Assembly (NCBI GenBank): GCA_016788065.1
Contig: JAEUTI010000065.1
Span: 1 to 44,116, forward strand
Origin: Bacteroidia bacterium
GTDB taxonomy: Bacteria; Bacteroidota; Bacteroidia; AKYH767-A; OLB10
Reading direction: 5' to 3'
DNA length: 44,116 nucleotides
Made by a program: the position numbers and the translations under genes. Under the pieces are notes generated by a model that saw only the letters and a program-made list of their open reading frames with translations, was not told the origin of the DNA and ran no database searches. Below, piece after piece: positions 8,201-16,303 of the stretch. Each line of letters begins with the position of its first letter. Position 1 is the first letter of the stretch.

Positions 8201-9373
8201 CTAAAGTCCTTTATTTGTTTCTTCAATAATATAATCCACTACCGCATTCAAATTTCCTTTTTCTTTAAACACTGCGAGTTGACGGTCGGCTCCGGTACCG
8301 TGTTCCAGCATTTTGTGGATGTAGGCAATCTCATCGCGGCTGCCCAATTCATCGAGTACATCATCGACAAATGCCAACAACTCATGCGTGAGTTCTTTGA
8401 CCGGCACTTCCTGTTCTTTACCAAAATCAATTAATTTCCCTTCGATGCCATAACGTGCGGCACGCCATTTATTTTCGTTGATCAGTGCGCGACCATACTG
8501 GCGAAAATCGAGATTTTGTTCCATCAGCTTCACCAGCTTGGCGACAATTGCCTGCATCAATGCTGCCAATGCAATAGTTTCTTCCACGCGCATTGGAATA
8601 TCACAAATACGGAATTCAATGGTATTGAAAAACGGATGGAGTCGAAGGTCGAACCATATTTTTTTGCCATTATCGATACATTTCGTTTTTATCAGGAGAT
8701 TTATATAGCGATCATATTCTTCAGCACTCGAGAAAAAATCGGGAATTCCTGTTCTCGGGAATTTATCGAATACTTTTACGCGATACGATTTAAAACCGGT
8801 ATTTCTTCCCTGCCAGAAAGGGGAATTGGTAGAGAGCGCAAAAATATGCGGAAGGAAATAACGTGCTGAATTCAGCAATTTAATTCCCTGCTCCCTGTTT
8901 TCAATCCCGACATGCACATGCAATCCGAAAATTAAATTCGAACGCGCAGCATCCTGCATCTCATTCACAATTTCGTGATAACGGGGATTATCGGTGATCA
9001 GCTGATCTTGCCACATCGAAAACGGATGCGTTCCTGCAGCTGCAATGCACAGTCCCTGTTGTTTCGCCAGTTCAGCAACCATCTTACGCAGATAAATTAC
9101 CTCTTCCTTAGCTTCCTTAATATTGCGGCAAATATTCGTTCCCACTTCCACTACCGACTGGTGCATCTCCGATTTCACCTGCTCTTTCAGAATCACCTTG
9201 CCACCTTCCACTATCTGGTGCATGTGCGAACGCAACTGTCGCGTTTCAGGGTCTATAACCTGAAATTCTTCCTCTATACCAATCGTAAATGGTGGTAATT
9301 TTTCATTCGATGCTTCAGTAATTTCTGCAACCAACTTATCGGTTACCAATGGTGTTAAAATAGGTGTCGACAT
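8201..9373 (-). CDS. GCS2-family (YbdK-like, COG2170) carboxylate-amine ligase
   Basis: A 390-residue member of the glutamate-cysteine ligase type 2 family. These enzymes activate a carboxylate with ATP and join it to an amine. Diagnostic segments are FTIGIEEEFQVIDPET (residues 29-44, the catalytic Glu-rich strand), NLIFGLHVHVGIEN with the metal-site histidines, NSPFWQGRNTGFKSYR, and FNTIEFRICD late in the domain. The length matches the family. Close relatives are poorly characterised and are not proven glutathione-pathway enzymes. The ATP-grasp gene and an esterase lie upstream on the same strand, separated from it by 330 bp of repeats, so it may have its own promoter. The cluster suggests synthesis of an amide- or peptide-bonded small molecule; this is inference. 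Confidence 0.88.
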   Translation of the reverse strand: MSTPILTPLVTDKLVAEITEASNEKLPPFTIGIEEEFQVIDPETRQLRSHMHQIVEGGKVILKEQVKSEMHQSVVEVGTNICRNIKEAKEEVIYLRKMVAELAKQQGLCIAAAGTHPFSMWQDQLITDNPRYHEIVNEMQDAARSNLIFGLHVHVGIENREQGIKLLNSARYFLPHIFALSTNSPFWQGRNTGFKSYRVKVFDKFPRTGIPDFFSSAEEYDRYINLLIKTKCIDNGKKIWFDLRLHPFFNTIEFRICDIPMRVEETIALAALMQAIVAKLVKLMEQNLDFRQYGRALINENKWRAARYGIEGKLIDFGKEQEVPVKELTHELLAFVDDVLDELGSRDEIAYIHKMLEHGTGADRQLAVFKEKGNLNAVVDYIIEETNKGL

Positions 9374-9433
9374 AAAACGAATATTTTTTTGTTAATTTTT
9401 GTTTTTCTTTTAATAATAATGCCTGATGTGGCG

Positions 9434-9603
9434 AAACGCATGGCAATGCGTCTCTACAATTATTGTCGTGGTATACTTGTCACCCTTCGGCGTTTCTCAG
9501 GGCAGATAGACGCATAGCAATGCGTCTCTACAATTATTGTCGTGGTATACTTGTCACCCTTAGGCGTTACTCAGGGCAGATAGACGCATAGCAATGCGTC
9601 TCT
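9434..9603. repeat. 74-bp tandem repeat (two full units plus leading palindrome)
   Basis: Units 9456-9529 and 9530-9603 are 74 bp each and almost identical. Each contains ACAATTATTGTCGTGGTATA, CACCCTT(C/A)GGCGTT(T/A)CTCAGG and an AGACGCAT-AGCA-ATGCGTCT palindrome. A leading half-unit palindrome is at 9434-9454. It sits between the ligase and ATP-grasp genes. Confidence 0.9.
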
Positions 9604-9605
9604 AC

Positions 9606-9709
9606 AAACTCTTCACTGTTCACTGATAACTGATAACTCTTCACTGATAACTGGTCACTGATAACTGATAACTGATCACTGATCACTGGTCACTGATAAC
9701 TGATCACTG
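9606..9709. repeat. Heptamer array CACTGAT/AACTGAT overlapping the ATP-grasp stop codon
   Basis: About fourteen 7-bp units (CACTGAT, AACTGAT, CACTGGT, AACTCTT variants) run into the end of the ATP-grasp gene. Its stop codon (TCA on the plus strand, 9704-9706) and final Gln codon are part of the last TGATCACTG unit. Confidence 0.88.
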
Positions 9710-10681
9710 CATAATTACACCATGATGCTCTGCAACCTGCAGGCCGTTTGCTGAACGTCGCATGAATGAACCCCAGTTCAGATTATTTTTCGATGGGTCA
9801 TGTGCCAATGCTCTTCTTATAGCCATATCCGTTACTGCATTCAGTACCCAATCGAAATTTTCCTGTCCAACTGAATCAGGATTCGCATCGGGAGCGGGAT
9901 TGGTGAAGTCGATTGCATACGGAATGCCATCCCGCACAGCGAATTCAATAGTATTAATATCGTATCCCAATGCTTTGTTCAGTGTGAGTACATGCTCTTT
10001 CATCGTATGCATCAACTGTTCGGTTACATGAGGGAAATCGGCTACATAACGAAGGTGATGCGGATTACGCGGTTCATACGGCATGATGCGCACATCGGTG
10101 CCACCAATGCAATAGCAACGGAAATAAGCATCAAAAATAATTTCTTCCTGAAGCAACATCACCAATGTTCCGGTTTCCTGATGCTTGGTATATAATTCTT
10201 CGGCATTTCTGATTTTAAATACATGTTTCCATCCGCCACCGGCATAAGGTTTCATGTATGCAGGAAAACCAATGTGGTTGAAAATAGTCTCCCAATCGAG
10301 TGGCATCATCAGATTACGGAATGAATTTTCATTCGTATCGGGTGGATGCTGATTGGAAGGTAACAAAACAGTTTTAGGAACGGGAACACCCAACTGTAAA
10401 GCAACTACATTGGCAATAAATTTTTCTTCCGTATCGAGCCAATAAGGATTATTAAGAACTGCTGTTCCAAAAGCAGCAGCATTCTTAACCCAGGCACGAT
10501 AAAAAGGTACGTCGTGCGAAATACGATCTACTATTACATCATAGCCAGAAGCTTCACCCTGTATAAATTTATCGATCTTTACCTGCTCTGCAACAACACC
10601 TTGATTTCGTGCATTGATACTCTCGATTAATGCGGTTGGAAAAGCATTTTCCTGACCGTGTAAAATTCCCACTTTTTTCAT
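9704..10681 (-). CDS. ATP-grasp ligase-like protein (RimK/D-Ala-D-Ala ligase-like)
   Basis: A 325-residue protein with ATP-grasp features. An N-terminal pre-ATP-grasp domain (residues 1-110) is followed by YMKPYAGGGWKHVFKI, where the Lys and Gly-rich loop would clamp ATP. TLVMLLQEEIIFDAYFRCYC is the adenine-side hinge. A late metal-binding segment has INTIEFAVRDG and AIDFTNPAPDAN with its acidic and Asn ligands. The family forms amide or thioester bonds via acyl-phosphate intermediates. I cannot name a substrate. It is 65 bp downstream of an esterase gene and shares its strand, so both are probably driven from the promoter near 11475-11504. The GCS2 ligase follows. The stop codon is embedded in a heptamer array. 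Confidence 0.8.
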   Translation of the reverse strand: MKKVGILHGQENAFPTALIESINARNQGVVAEQVKIDKFIQGEASGYDVIVDRISHDVPFYRAWVKNAAAFGTAVLNNPYWLDTEEKFIANVVALQLGVPVPKTVLLPSNQHPPDTNENSFRNLMMPLDWETIFNHIGFPAYMKPYAGGGWKHVFKIRNAEELYTKHQETGTLVMLLQEEIIFDAYFRCYCIGGTDVRIMPYEPRNPHHLRYVADFPHVTEQLMHTMKEHVLTLNKALGYDINTIEFAVRDGIPYAIDFTNPAPDANPDSVGQENFDWVLNAVTDMAIRRALAHDPSKNNLNWGSFMRRSANGLQVAEHHGVIMQ

Positions 10682-10746
10682 AATTCAAATAATTTATAAT
10701 GACAGATAAATTCAATTAACAACTAATTTCACGATACAATTTATTC

Positions 10747-11460
10747 TTACCGTAAAGGCAACATCGATAAATAGGCAGGAAACATTTCGCGCCATACGGG
10801 CCAGTCGTGCACTGCACCCTGACGAACATCGAGCACATGCTGAATTCCTTTGGCATGTAGCACCTCGGACATTTTCACATTTGCTTCCATGCACATATCA
10901 TTCGTGCCGGTTCCGAATATCATTCCTATCTCACCTATTCTAGGATCATTAAGTCCGGGTAAATAATCTGGAGGATTATTAAAATAAACATTATCATCAT
11001 AATAATCTTTCACCTGCGAACGAATATCAAATGCACCACCCATGTTGATGATGAATCCGGTTACCTCGGGATGGCGGAGTCCGAAGTTTGTTGCATGGTA
11101 TGCTCCGAAACTACATCCTGCAAAAGCAGCCTTCGAATGACCTGTTTCACGAAGCGCAGGTAGCACCACCTCCTCCAACATAAACTGATCGTACAACACA
11201 TGATTGCGTGCACGGTCGGCGGGATGAATTTGTTTGTTATACCACGATTCATTGTCGATGCTTGCAGGTGTATAAACTTTGATCAACTCCTGCTCTACAT
11301 ACCAGCTCACTGCATCAATCAAATGAAAATCTTTGTTCTGGGTATAGCTGCCCATCGATGTTGGGAATACAATTACCGGATATCCGGCAGTGCCAAATAC
11401 CAGCATGTCCATCTCCTTTCCAAGGATCGGAGAATGCCAGCGGAAATGTTCTTCTTTCAC
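10747..11460 (-). CDS. Putative esterase, alpha/beta hydrolase (esterase D/enterochelin-esterase-like)
   Basis: A 237-residue alpha/beta hydrolase. The nucleophile elbow is GCSFGAYHA (Ser117), preceded by the strand KAAFA. The catalytic His is probably in GAVHDWPVW near residue 222. The N-terminus HFRWHSPILGKEMDMLVFGTAGYPVIVFPTSMG resembles the start of putative-esterase-family proteins, which supports the GTG start at 11460 over the internal Met17. There is no signal peptide, so it is likely cytoplasmic. It is the first gene after a near-perfect promoter and precedes the ATP-grasp gene by 65 bp. It may release or transfer a product of the neighbouring ligases; that role is inference. Confidence 0.85.
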   Translation of the reverse strand: MKEEHFRWHSPILGKEMDMLVFGTAGYPVIVFPTSMGSYTQNKDFHLIDAVSWYVEQELIKVYTPASIDNESWYNKQIHPADRARNHVLYDQFMLEEVVLPALRETGHSKAAFAGCSFGAYHATNFGLRHPEVTGFIINMGGAFDIRSQVKDYYDDNVYFNNPPDYLPGLNDPRIGEIGMIFGTGTNDMCMEANVKMSEVLHAKGIQHVLDVRQGAVHDWPVWREMFPAYLSMLPLR

Positions 11461-11474
11461 AGTTCTGTTTTTTT

Positions 11475-11504
11475 CAAATATACTAAAAAGGTGTTATCGC
11501 ACAA
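11475..11504 (-). promoter_or_regulatory. Promoter TTG-N19-TATATTTG for the esterase/ATP-grasp operon
   Basis: On the minus strand TTG (11502-11504) and TATATTTG (11475-11482) are separated by exactly 19 nt, matching the Bacteroidota -33/-7 consensus (TTG and TAnnTTTG) at all defined positions. The predicted transcript starts about 8-12 nt before the GTG codon, so the leader is very short. Confidence 0.8.
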
Positions 11505-11564
11505 CTGTTGAAAAGTTTCTGATTTAATTTTCCCGCGACTCCGATTAAAACAGACCTTTACTCA

Positions 11565-12461
11565 GTGTTAAATGAATCTGATATAATTGATAATCAAGAG
11601 CTACCGGTTAAAGTGAAGACAGAACGCCTGCTTATTTGGTCCTCCTGGCTGCAACGGCAGGTTACCATTGATATTTTGCAGGTTAAAAAAGGCAAACATC
11701 TGATATCTAAAGGATTACTGATAATTAACGATGGTCAGGATCTGAAAGAACTCGAATTGGCACTTTCACTTAAAAAACTGGCTGCCACCGGAACAATTGC
11801 AGTACCGCTGGTAATTGCCGTTCATGCCGGAATCAGGAAAGTGGAATATGGTGTTGCAGGTATTCCCGATTACATGGGTCGCGGTGCCGGTGCCTCGCAC
11901 TATGAACGTTTTATCATTGATGAATTGCTGCCTCATATTTATGCGCTTACCAATACGCCTCCGAATCCCCGCTACACTGCCATTGCAGGTTGCTCATTAG
12001 GTGGATTGTCGGCTCTCGATATTGCAACTTCTAATCCTGCACATTTTGGTATTGCAGGTGTATTAAGTGGTTCGCTGTGGTGGCGATCGAAAGGTTATAA
12101 TCATGGTTATACCGAATCGGACCGGATACTTTTCAATAAAATTAAAACACTTCAAATTCCTTCCTATTTCAAATGCTGGCTGATGGCCGGAACCAATGAT
12201 GAAACATGCGACAGAAATGGAAATGGTGTAATTGATGCTGTTGATGATACACTCGACATGTATGATTTATTGCGCTCTAAAATGAAAAATGCCGGACTCA
12301 ATCTGCAATTGCAAATTGTAAATGGCGGCACACATCATCAATCAACCTGGAAAAAATCTTATGTCGATTTTATAAAGTTTGCTTTTACACTTCCCTATAA
12401 TCCGCATCAAAAAAAATCTGGTATTTCGAATCAAATACTGAAGAAATTACGAATTCAATAA
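11565..12461 (+). CDS. Second putative esterase with an EF-hand-like loop
   Basis: A 298-residue alpha/beta hydrolase of the putative-esterase family. The nucleophile elbow is GCSLGGLSALDIA (Ser144), followed by GVLSGSLWW. The probable catalytic His is in GGTHHQSTW (257/258). DRNGNGVIDAVD (216-227) is a perfect EF-hand-like calcium loop, placed after GTNDET where the catalytic acid is expected. There is no signal peptide. The ORF opens with GTG at 11565; no in-frame ATG exists before the conserved fold, so GTG is taken as start, with moderate certainty. It diverges from the other esterase and is followed nine bases later by a transporter gene. The two esterases are distinct family members, not recent duplicates. 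Confidence 0.85.
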   Translation: MLNESDIIDNQELPVKVKTERLLIWSSWLQRQVTIDILQVKKGKHLISKGLLIINDGQDLKELELALSLKKLAATGTIAVPLVIAVHAGIRKVEYGVAGIPDYMGRGAGASHYERFIIDELLPHIYALTNTPPNPRYTAIAGCSLGGLSALDIATSNPAHFGIAGVLSGSLWWRSKGYNHGYTESDRILFNKIKTLQIPSYFKCWLMAGTNDETCDRNGNGVIDAVDDTLDMYDLLRSKMKNAGLNLQLQIVNGGTHHQSTWKKSYVDFIKFAFTLPYNPHQKKSGISNQILKKLRIQ

Positions 12462-12470
12462 TATCTGCAA

Positions 12471-13355
12471 TTGGCTGTTCAATTCTCTCCTTCCGGTTTA
12501 GTACTACTCAATTGTTGTCTGGCACTTATTATGTTCGGCATTTCACTCGACATCAGGAAAGATCATTTTACAGCCTTACTATCACAGAAAAAAGCGGTTG
12601 CTACCGGATTAATTTCACAGATTTTGCTATTACCTGCAATTACATTACTGCTGGTAAAACTTTTGCCGGTTTCGCCGGGAATTGCTTTGGGAATGATTCT
12701 GGTTGCTGCTTGTCCCGGTGGTAACGTCTCTAATTTTTTCTCGATGCTGGCTAAAGGAAATGTGGCATTATCAGTTACTCTTACTGCAATCTCCTCTTTA
12801 ATTGCATTCCTTATAACACCTGCTTCCTTTTTCTTTTGCAGCTCTCTTATTCCCGCCCTGAGTGGTGAAGTATGGGCTATGGAAATAAGTTTTTCAGAAC
12901 TGTTTTTAAATATGCTTTTAATTCTGTTGCTACCACTGGTTGCAGGAATGTGGTATGGTGCGGTTAAGCCCGATGAAGCAGGTAAGATTGCTAAAATTTT
13001 AAGACCGCTTTCAATGGTTTTGCTATTCGGATTTATTGCAGTGGCATTTTACAATAACAGAGCCGTTTTTATGGCTGAGATAGGAAGTGTTTTCTGGATT
13101 GTATTGCTTCATAACGGTCTGGCTCTATATGCAGCCTATTTATTTAGCAGGTTGCTTCGAAACAACGAATCGAATTCGCGCACCATCGCCATTGAAACGG
13201 GGATTCAGAATTCGGGTTTGGCATTGGTGCTGATATTCACCTTTTTTGGTGGAAACAAAGACATGGCACTAATTGCAGCCTGGTGGGGAATCTGGCACCT
13301 GATTACAGGGATGGTATTTGCCACGGTAATGCGTAGAATTCCTGTAAACACCTGA
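12471..13355 (+). CDS. Bile acid:sodium symporter family (SBF/BASS-type) transporter
   Basis: A 294-residue integral membrane protein with 8-10 hydrophobic segments. SBF-family hallmarks are LALIMFGISLDIRKDHF near the start, AACPGGNVSNFFSMLAKGNVALSVTLT in the middle (the crossover region) and AIETGIQNSGLALVLI near the end, with the conserved Glu and Gln-Asn of the sodium and substrate sites. Relatives move organic anions, pyruvate, pantoate or bile acids with Na+. Start: an in-frame stop is nine bases upstream of the TTG at 12471, so only CTG 12465, TTG 12471 or a much later ATG are possible. TTG keeps the first membrane helix. It lies between an esterase and an acyltransferase gene with gaps of 8-9 bp, so it is clearly one operon. 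Confidence 0.87.
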   Translation: MAVQFSPSGLVLLNCCLALIMFGISLDIRKDHFTALLSQKKAVATGLISQILLLPAITLLLVKLLPVSPGIALGMILVAACPGGNVSNFFSMLAKGNVALSVTLTAISSLIAFLITPASFFFCSSLIPALSGEVWAMEISFSELFLNMLLILLLPLVAGMWYGAVKPDEAGKIAKILRPLSMVLLFGFIAVAFYNNRAVFMAEIGSVFWIVLLHNGLALYAAYLFSRLLRNNESNSRTIAIETGIQNSGLALVLIFTFFGGNKDMALIAAWWGIWHLITGMVFATVMRRIPVNT

Positions 13356-13363
13356 GTGCTGCC

Positions 13364-14392
13364 ATGAAGAATATGTTTTATCAGTTTCTGAAAAAATATA
13401 GCACCACGGCATTGCATTGGTACTTCAGCGAATGGGAAGTTAAAGGTACTGAATATATTCCGAATGGACCAATGGTGTTTGCGCCAAATCATCAGAATGC
13501 ATTTCTCGATGCGGTTTTGGTGGCTTGCAGTTCCAAACGTAATCCTTTTTTTCTGGCTCGTGCCGATGTTTTTAAAAGTCCCGGTGCTGCAAAGTGGTTG
13601 CAACGCATGCAGTTGTTACCTGTTTTCCGTTTCCGGGATGGATTTGCGACGTTGAAAAATAATGATGCAACTTTCAAAGCATGTCATAAGTTATTTGATC
13701 ATGGAGAAGCGGTACTGATTTTCCCTGAAGGAAATCACGGCCGGCCCTATCAACTCAGGCCGTTGCAAAAAGGTTTAGCACGAATGATATTGAGCTATGA
13801 GCATCCCGAAAAAGTTGCTGTAGTGCCAGTGGGAATTCACTACGAGTCGCATGATGGCTTCCGGTCAAGAGTATTGATTCAATTTGGTAAACCCGTTTAT
13901 GTGTCGCCCGACACAACATTGGAATTGCAGCCACAACTAAGCTTGTTTACTGAAAAAATTGCTGCTGCATTGAAACCCTTGTTACTTCATATACCCGATG
14001 ACCGTTATGATGCACTTCTTCCGGAAATTAAAAAAAGCAGAAACTACCAAATTCCGGTTTCACAACAACTGGCAATAGAACAAAAAGCCGCCTCGGGCGA
14101 AATTTCAATCGATTTAACTACTCCCACTATCCCCGGAATATTTTCACGCATTAACAGACTGTGGGTGCGTAGTCAGATTTTCCCTGCATCCAAATTACTT
14201 CATACTTTAGTGCTTCAAAAACTCCGCGATCCGCAGTTTATTCCCTCCATAAAATTTGGTGCCGGCATGGTGCTGCTGCCTTTGTTTCTGTTAGTTCAGG
14301 CTTTACTCATTGGCTACATCAGCGGAATGTGGCTCATCGGCCCTTTATATCTCGTTTTGGTCCTTGTCGGGATGTGGATGCTGAAGGATTAA
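13364..14392 (+). CDS. PlsC-like glycerolipid acyltransferase (LPLAT family)
   Basis: A 342-residue lysophospholipid/glycerol-3-phosphate acyltransferase-like enzyme. The catalytic motif is NHQNAFLDA (His near residue 43, Asp six later), of the HxxxxxD type seen in the GPAT-like LPLAT subgroup. FPEGNHGRPYQLRPLQKG carries the phosphate-binding EG motif, and VPVGIHYE matches block IV. C-terminal hydrophobic segments (GAGMVLLPLFLLVQALLIGYISGMWLIGP) anchor it in the inner membrane. It transfers acyl groups to a glycerol- or lyso-lipid acceptor; the acceptor cannot be told. It is the third gene of the plus-strand operon. Its last Asp codon and stop codon lie inside a GATTAAG heptamer array. Confidence 0.88.
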   Translation: MKNMFYQFLKKYSTTALHWYFSEWEVKGTEYIPNGPMVFAPNHQNAFLDAVLVACSSKRNPFFLARADVFKSPGAAKWLQRMQLLPVFRFRDGFATLKNNDATFKACHKLFDHGEAVLIFPEGNHGRPYQLRPLQKGLARMILSYEHPEKVAVVPVGIHYESHDGFRSRVLIQFGKPVYVSPDTTLELQPQLSLFTEKIAAALKPLLLHIPDDRYDALLPEIKKSRNYQIPVSQQLAIEQKAASGEISIDLTTPTIPGIFSRINRLWVRSQIFPASKLLHTLVLQKLRDPQFIPSIKFGAGMVLLPLFLLVQALLIGYISGMWLIGPLYLVLVLVGMWMLKD

Positions 14393-14414
14393 GGATTAAG
14401 TATTAAGGATTAAT
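14387..14414. repeat. Heptamer array GATTAAG x4 including the acyltransferase stop codon
   Basis: Units GATTAAG, GATTAAG, TATTAAG and GATTAAT. The first unit supplies the last sense codon (GAT) and the stop (TAA). The reverse-complement family AATCCTT forms arrays at 7974-8025, 37647-37697 and 37822-37863. Confidence 0.88.
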
Positions 14415-14530
14415 TCTTCAGAAGGAAATTACGTTATTATGATAAATTATAGATGATAGATGATAAATGGGGTTTCAAATTTTAAATTGAAGAATATCCC
14501 TTATGACATATGACCAATGGCTTAATCCTT
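14415..14530 (-). repeat. Dispersed composite repeat, copy B
   Basis: Same element as copy A. Together with the downstream end of the adjacent T9SS gene it forms a longer duplicated block, 14425-14895, matching 18199-18669 at a constant offset of 3774 bp. In the non-coding part (14425-14556) I see a single substitution between the copies. Confidence 0.85.
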
Positions 14531-14556
14531 TCTACCGCCAACAACCATTTTTAATT

Positions 14557-16083
14557 TTAATCAACAACAAACTTTTGACATAGCTTTTCTTTGTCTGTTA
14601 TTAATTGCACCACATAAATGCCTGGTGAAAAGGAATGTGTGGCTAAATCTTTAGTATAGTAACCATTGGTTGTTTGCCAAGCTTCTTTGAAAATTTCTCG
14701 CCCCTGAATATCATAACAAATCAGAATGCCAGTCTTTCCTTTCAGGTTTTTGGCATTTACAAAAGCAATTTCCCACTTGGAATCATGATAAACATATAAA
14801 TTAGTTGCAGGTACATAATGAGTTTCTGAGATTGCTGTTATAGTATCACACCCAGATCCCACCAATGGACCTAAATCATATTTTGGATTGTTAGGAAGAC
14901 CATAGTATGCTCGAAAGCCTCCCAAACTGAATCCATGAGGAACAAACCCACATGCAATACCTGCACTGTCGGGATAATTAATTACACTCAGATTGGAGTT
15001 ATATAGGTTATATGCAGTATCTGGATAGGGATAGCCAGGGAATCCAAAATCATAAAAGGTGGAAAAATAAATTTTTTTGTCTGGAGCGAGTCTAAGTGTC
15101 CCACATTGCGCGGGGTACTGAATTTCCCAAAGCGTATCAATGGAGGCAGCAATGTTAGGAGCTGTTAAATCAAATTGAAACAATCGGGATGTTGGATTTA
15201 TGGAGACACTAAAAATTTGTGTGGCTGCATAAAATTTGGAATCATCTGCAGAATAGGCACCTGTCCAAAAATTTCTACCATGGATACTTTGGTTTAATTC
15301 AGGAAAAATAATTACAGGATTGCTAATGATTCCTGTGCATCTATCAAAATCGAATTGTTGCATCAACCCAACCGTACTAATTTGCATAAATTTAGTACCA
15401 TCGCTATTGAAAATTATTTTTTGAAAATCTATATCAAAGGCATCATTCATGTTTTGAATGATGGGCGTATGAACACTGTCTTGTGTTACAAGGTAAATAT
15501 AAAATCTGTTAAAACTGGATCCGTTAAAATTCGAATATTTGGAAAAAACCCACCAATCTCTTCCATTGCCATGTTTGATAGCAGTAACACAATCACCGTT
15601 GCGAAATGAATTTAAGCGAACATTCTTTTGAACAACTGCTCCAAGTCCCCCATTTAGTGTCATATCAATTTTTGAATAGAAAAATCCTTTTGGAATGGGA
15701 TCTGTAACTGATCCACAAAACAAATAATACGAATCAACCAGGTTGGGATTTGGAACAATGACTAGCTCATTATACAACGATGACCCTATTATTGATTGGC
15801 TGTTTTGCAGAGTTTGATTTGTCGAATTCATAACAACCGTTGAAGAATCGCTACTGAAAGTTGATGTAAAAGCATAAAATACCAGATTTCCTATGGTATC
15901 AGCAACACTCACACAACTACCTCTGCTAACCACCGAACTTCTAAAAGTAACTGGGTTAGGTACAGTTCCGAAATCTATTCCGGAACTATCCCCAAAACAC
16001 CAGATATTATTGCGGTTTTGGGAGTAGCCTGCCAAACTATTCAATAAACTAATAAGTAAAAAAACTAATACATGCCGGTTCAT
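14557..16083 (-). CDS. Secreted propeller-like T9SS protein, paralog 1
   Basis: A secreted protein of about 508 residues from the ATG at 16083; an upstream in-frame ATG at 16119 would precede the signal peptide and lies on the -33 promoter element. Signal peptide HVLVFLLISLLNSLAGYSQ is followed by NNIWCFGDSSGIDFG and a Ser/Gly-rich VSRGSCVSVADTIGNLVFYA. This is the opening common to Bacteroidota surface proteins with a beta-propeller-like body (compare repeats such as GFFYSKIDMTLNGGLG and IIFNSDGTKFMQIS). The C-terminal 80 residues are a T9SS-sorting-like domain (ILICYDIQGREIFKE, then SFSPGIYVVQLITD, then KFVVD) that lacks the usual YPNP opening. The paralogs at 18331 and 33724 share this layout. 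Function is unknown; export to the cell surface is inferred. Confidence 0.85.
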   Translation of the reverse strand: MNRHVLVFLLISLLNSLAGYSQNRNNIWCFGDSSGIDFGTVPNPVTFRSSVVSRGSCVSVADTIGNLVFYAFTSTFSSDSSTVVMNSTNQTLQNSQSIIGSSLYNELVIVPNPNLVDSYYLFCGSVTDPIPKGFFYSKIDMTLNGGLGAVVQKNVRLNSFRNGDCVTAIKHGNGRDWWVFSKYSNFNGSSFNRFYIYLVTQDSVHTPIIQNMNDAFDIDFQKIIFNSDGTKFMQISTVGLMQQFDFDRCTGIISNPVIIFPELNQSIHGRNFWTGAYSADDSKFYAATQIFSVSINPTSRLFQFDLTAPNIAASIDTLWEIQYPAQCGTLRLAPDKKIYFSTFYDFGFPGYPYPDTAYNLYNSNLSVINYPDSAGIACGFVPHGFSLGGFRAYYGLPNNPKYDLGPLVGSGCDTITAISETHYVPATNLYVYHDSKWEIAFVNAKNLKGKTGILICYDIQGREIFKEAWQTTNGYYTKDLATHSFSPGIYVVQLITDKEKLCQKFVVD

Positions 16084-16089
16084 AGTTCG

Positions 16090-16119
16090 TAAATATAGAA
16101 AATTTGCATGAAATCGCAA
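16090..16119 (-). promoter_or_regulatory. Promoter TTG-N19-TATATTTA for T9SS paralog 1
   Basis: On the minus strand TTG (16117-16119) is followed after 19 nt by TATATTTA (16090-16097), which differs from TAnnTTTG only in the last base. The ATG at 16083 follows six nt after the -7 element. A degraded copy of the same arrangement lies at 18127-18165. Confidence 0.65.
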
Positions 16120-16130
16120 AAAGGGACGAA

Positions 16131-16222
16131 TTAAGAAATTACTTCTCAGAATGAAATTACGTTATTATGATAAATTATAAATGATAGATGATAAATGGGG
16201 TTTCAAATTTAAAAGTGAAGAG
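16131..16222 (-). repeat. Dispersed composite repeat, copy C
   Basis: Shares TTAAGAAATTACTTCTCAG, then AATGAAATTACGTTATTATG and GGGGTTTCAAATTT with copies A, B and D, but ends earlier. It lies upstream of T9SS paralog 1 and downstream of the next minus-strand gene. Confidence 0.8.
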
Positions 16223-16303
16223 TGAAATTAATATAACTCCGGTATCCCTTGAAAGGACTAAACGAATTTTACTATATATCCAAAAGTTTAACTTCCCCAA
16301 ACC

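Noticed and set aside
9606..9709. Replication-origin-like iterons
   Set aside because: The 7-bp units recur in many spacers with different sequences, and no dnaA or rep gene or DnaA-box cluster is nearby.
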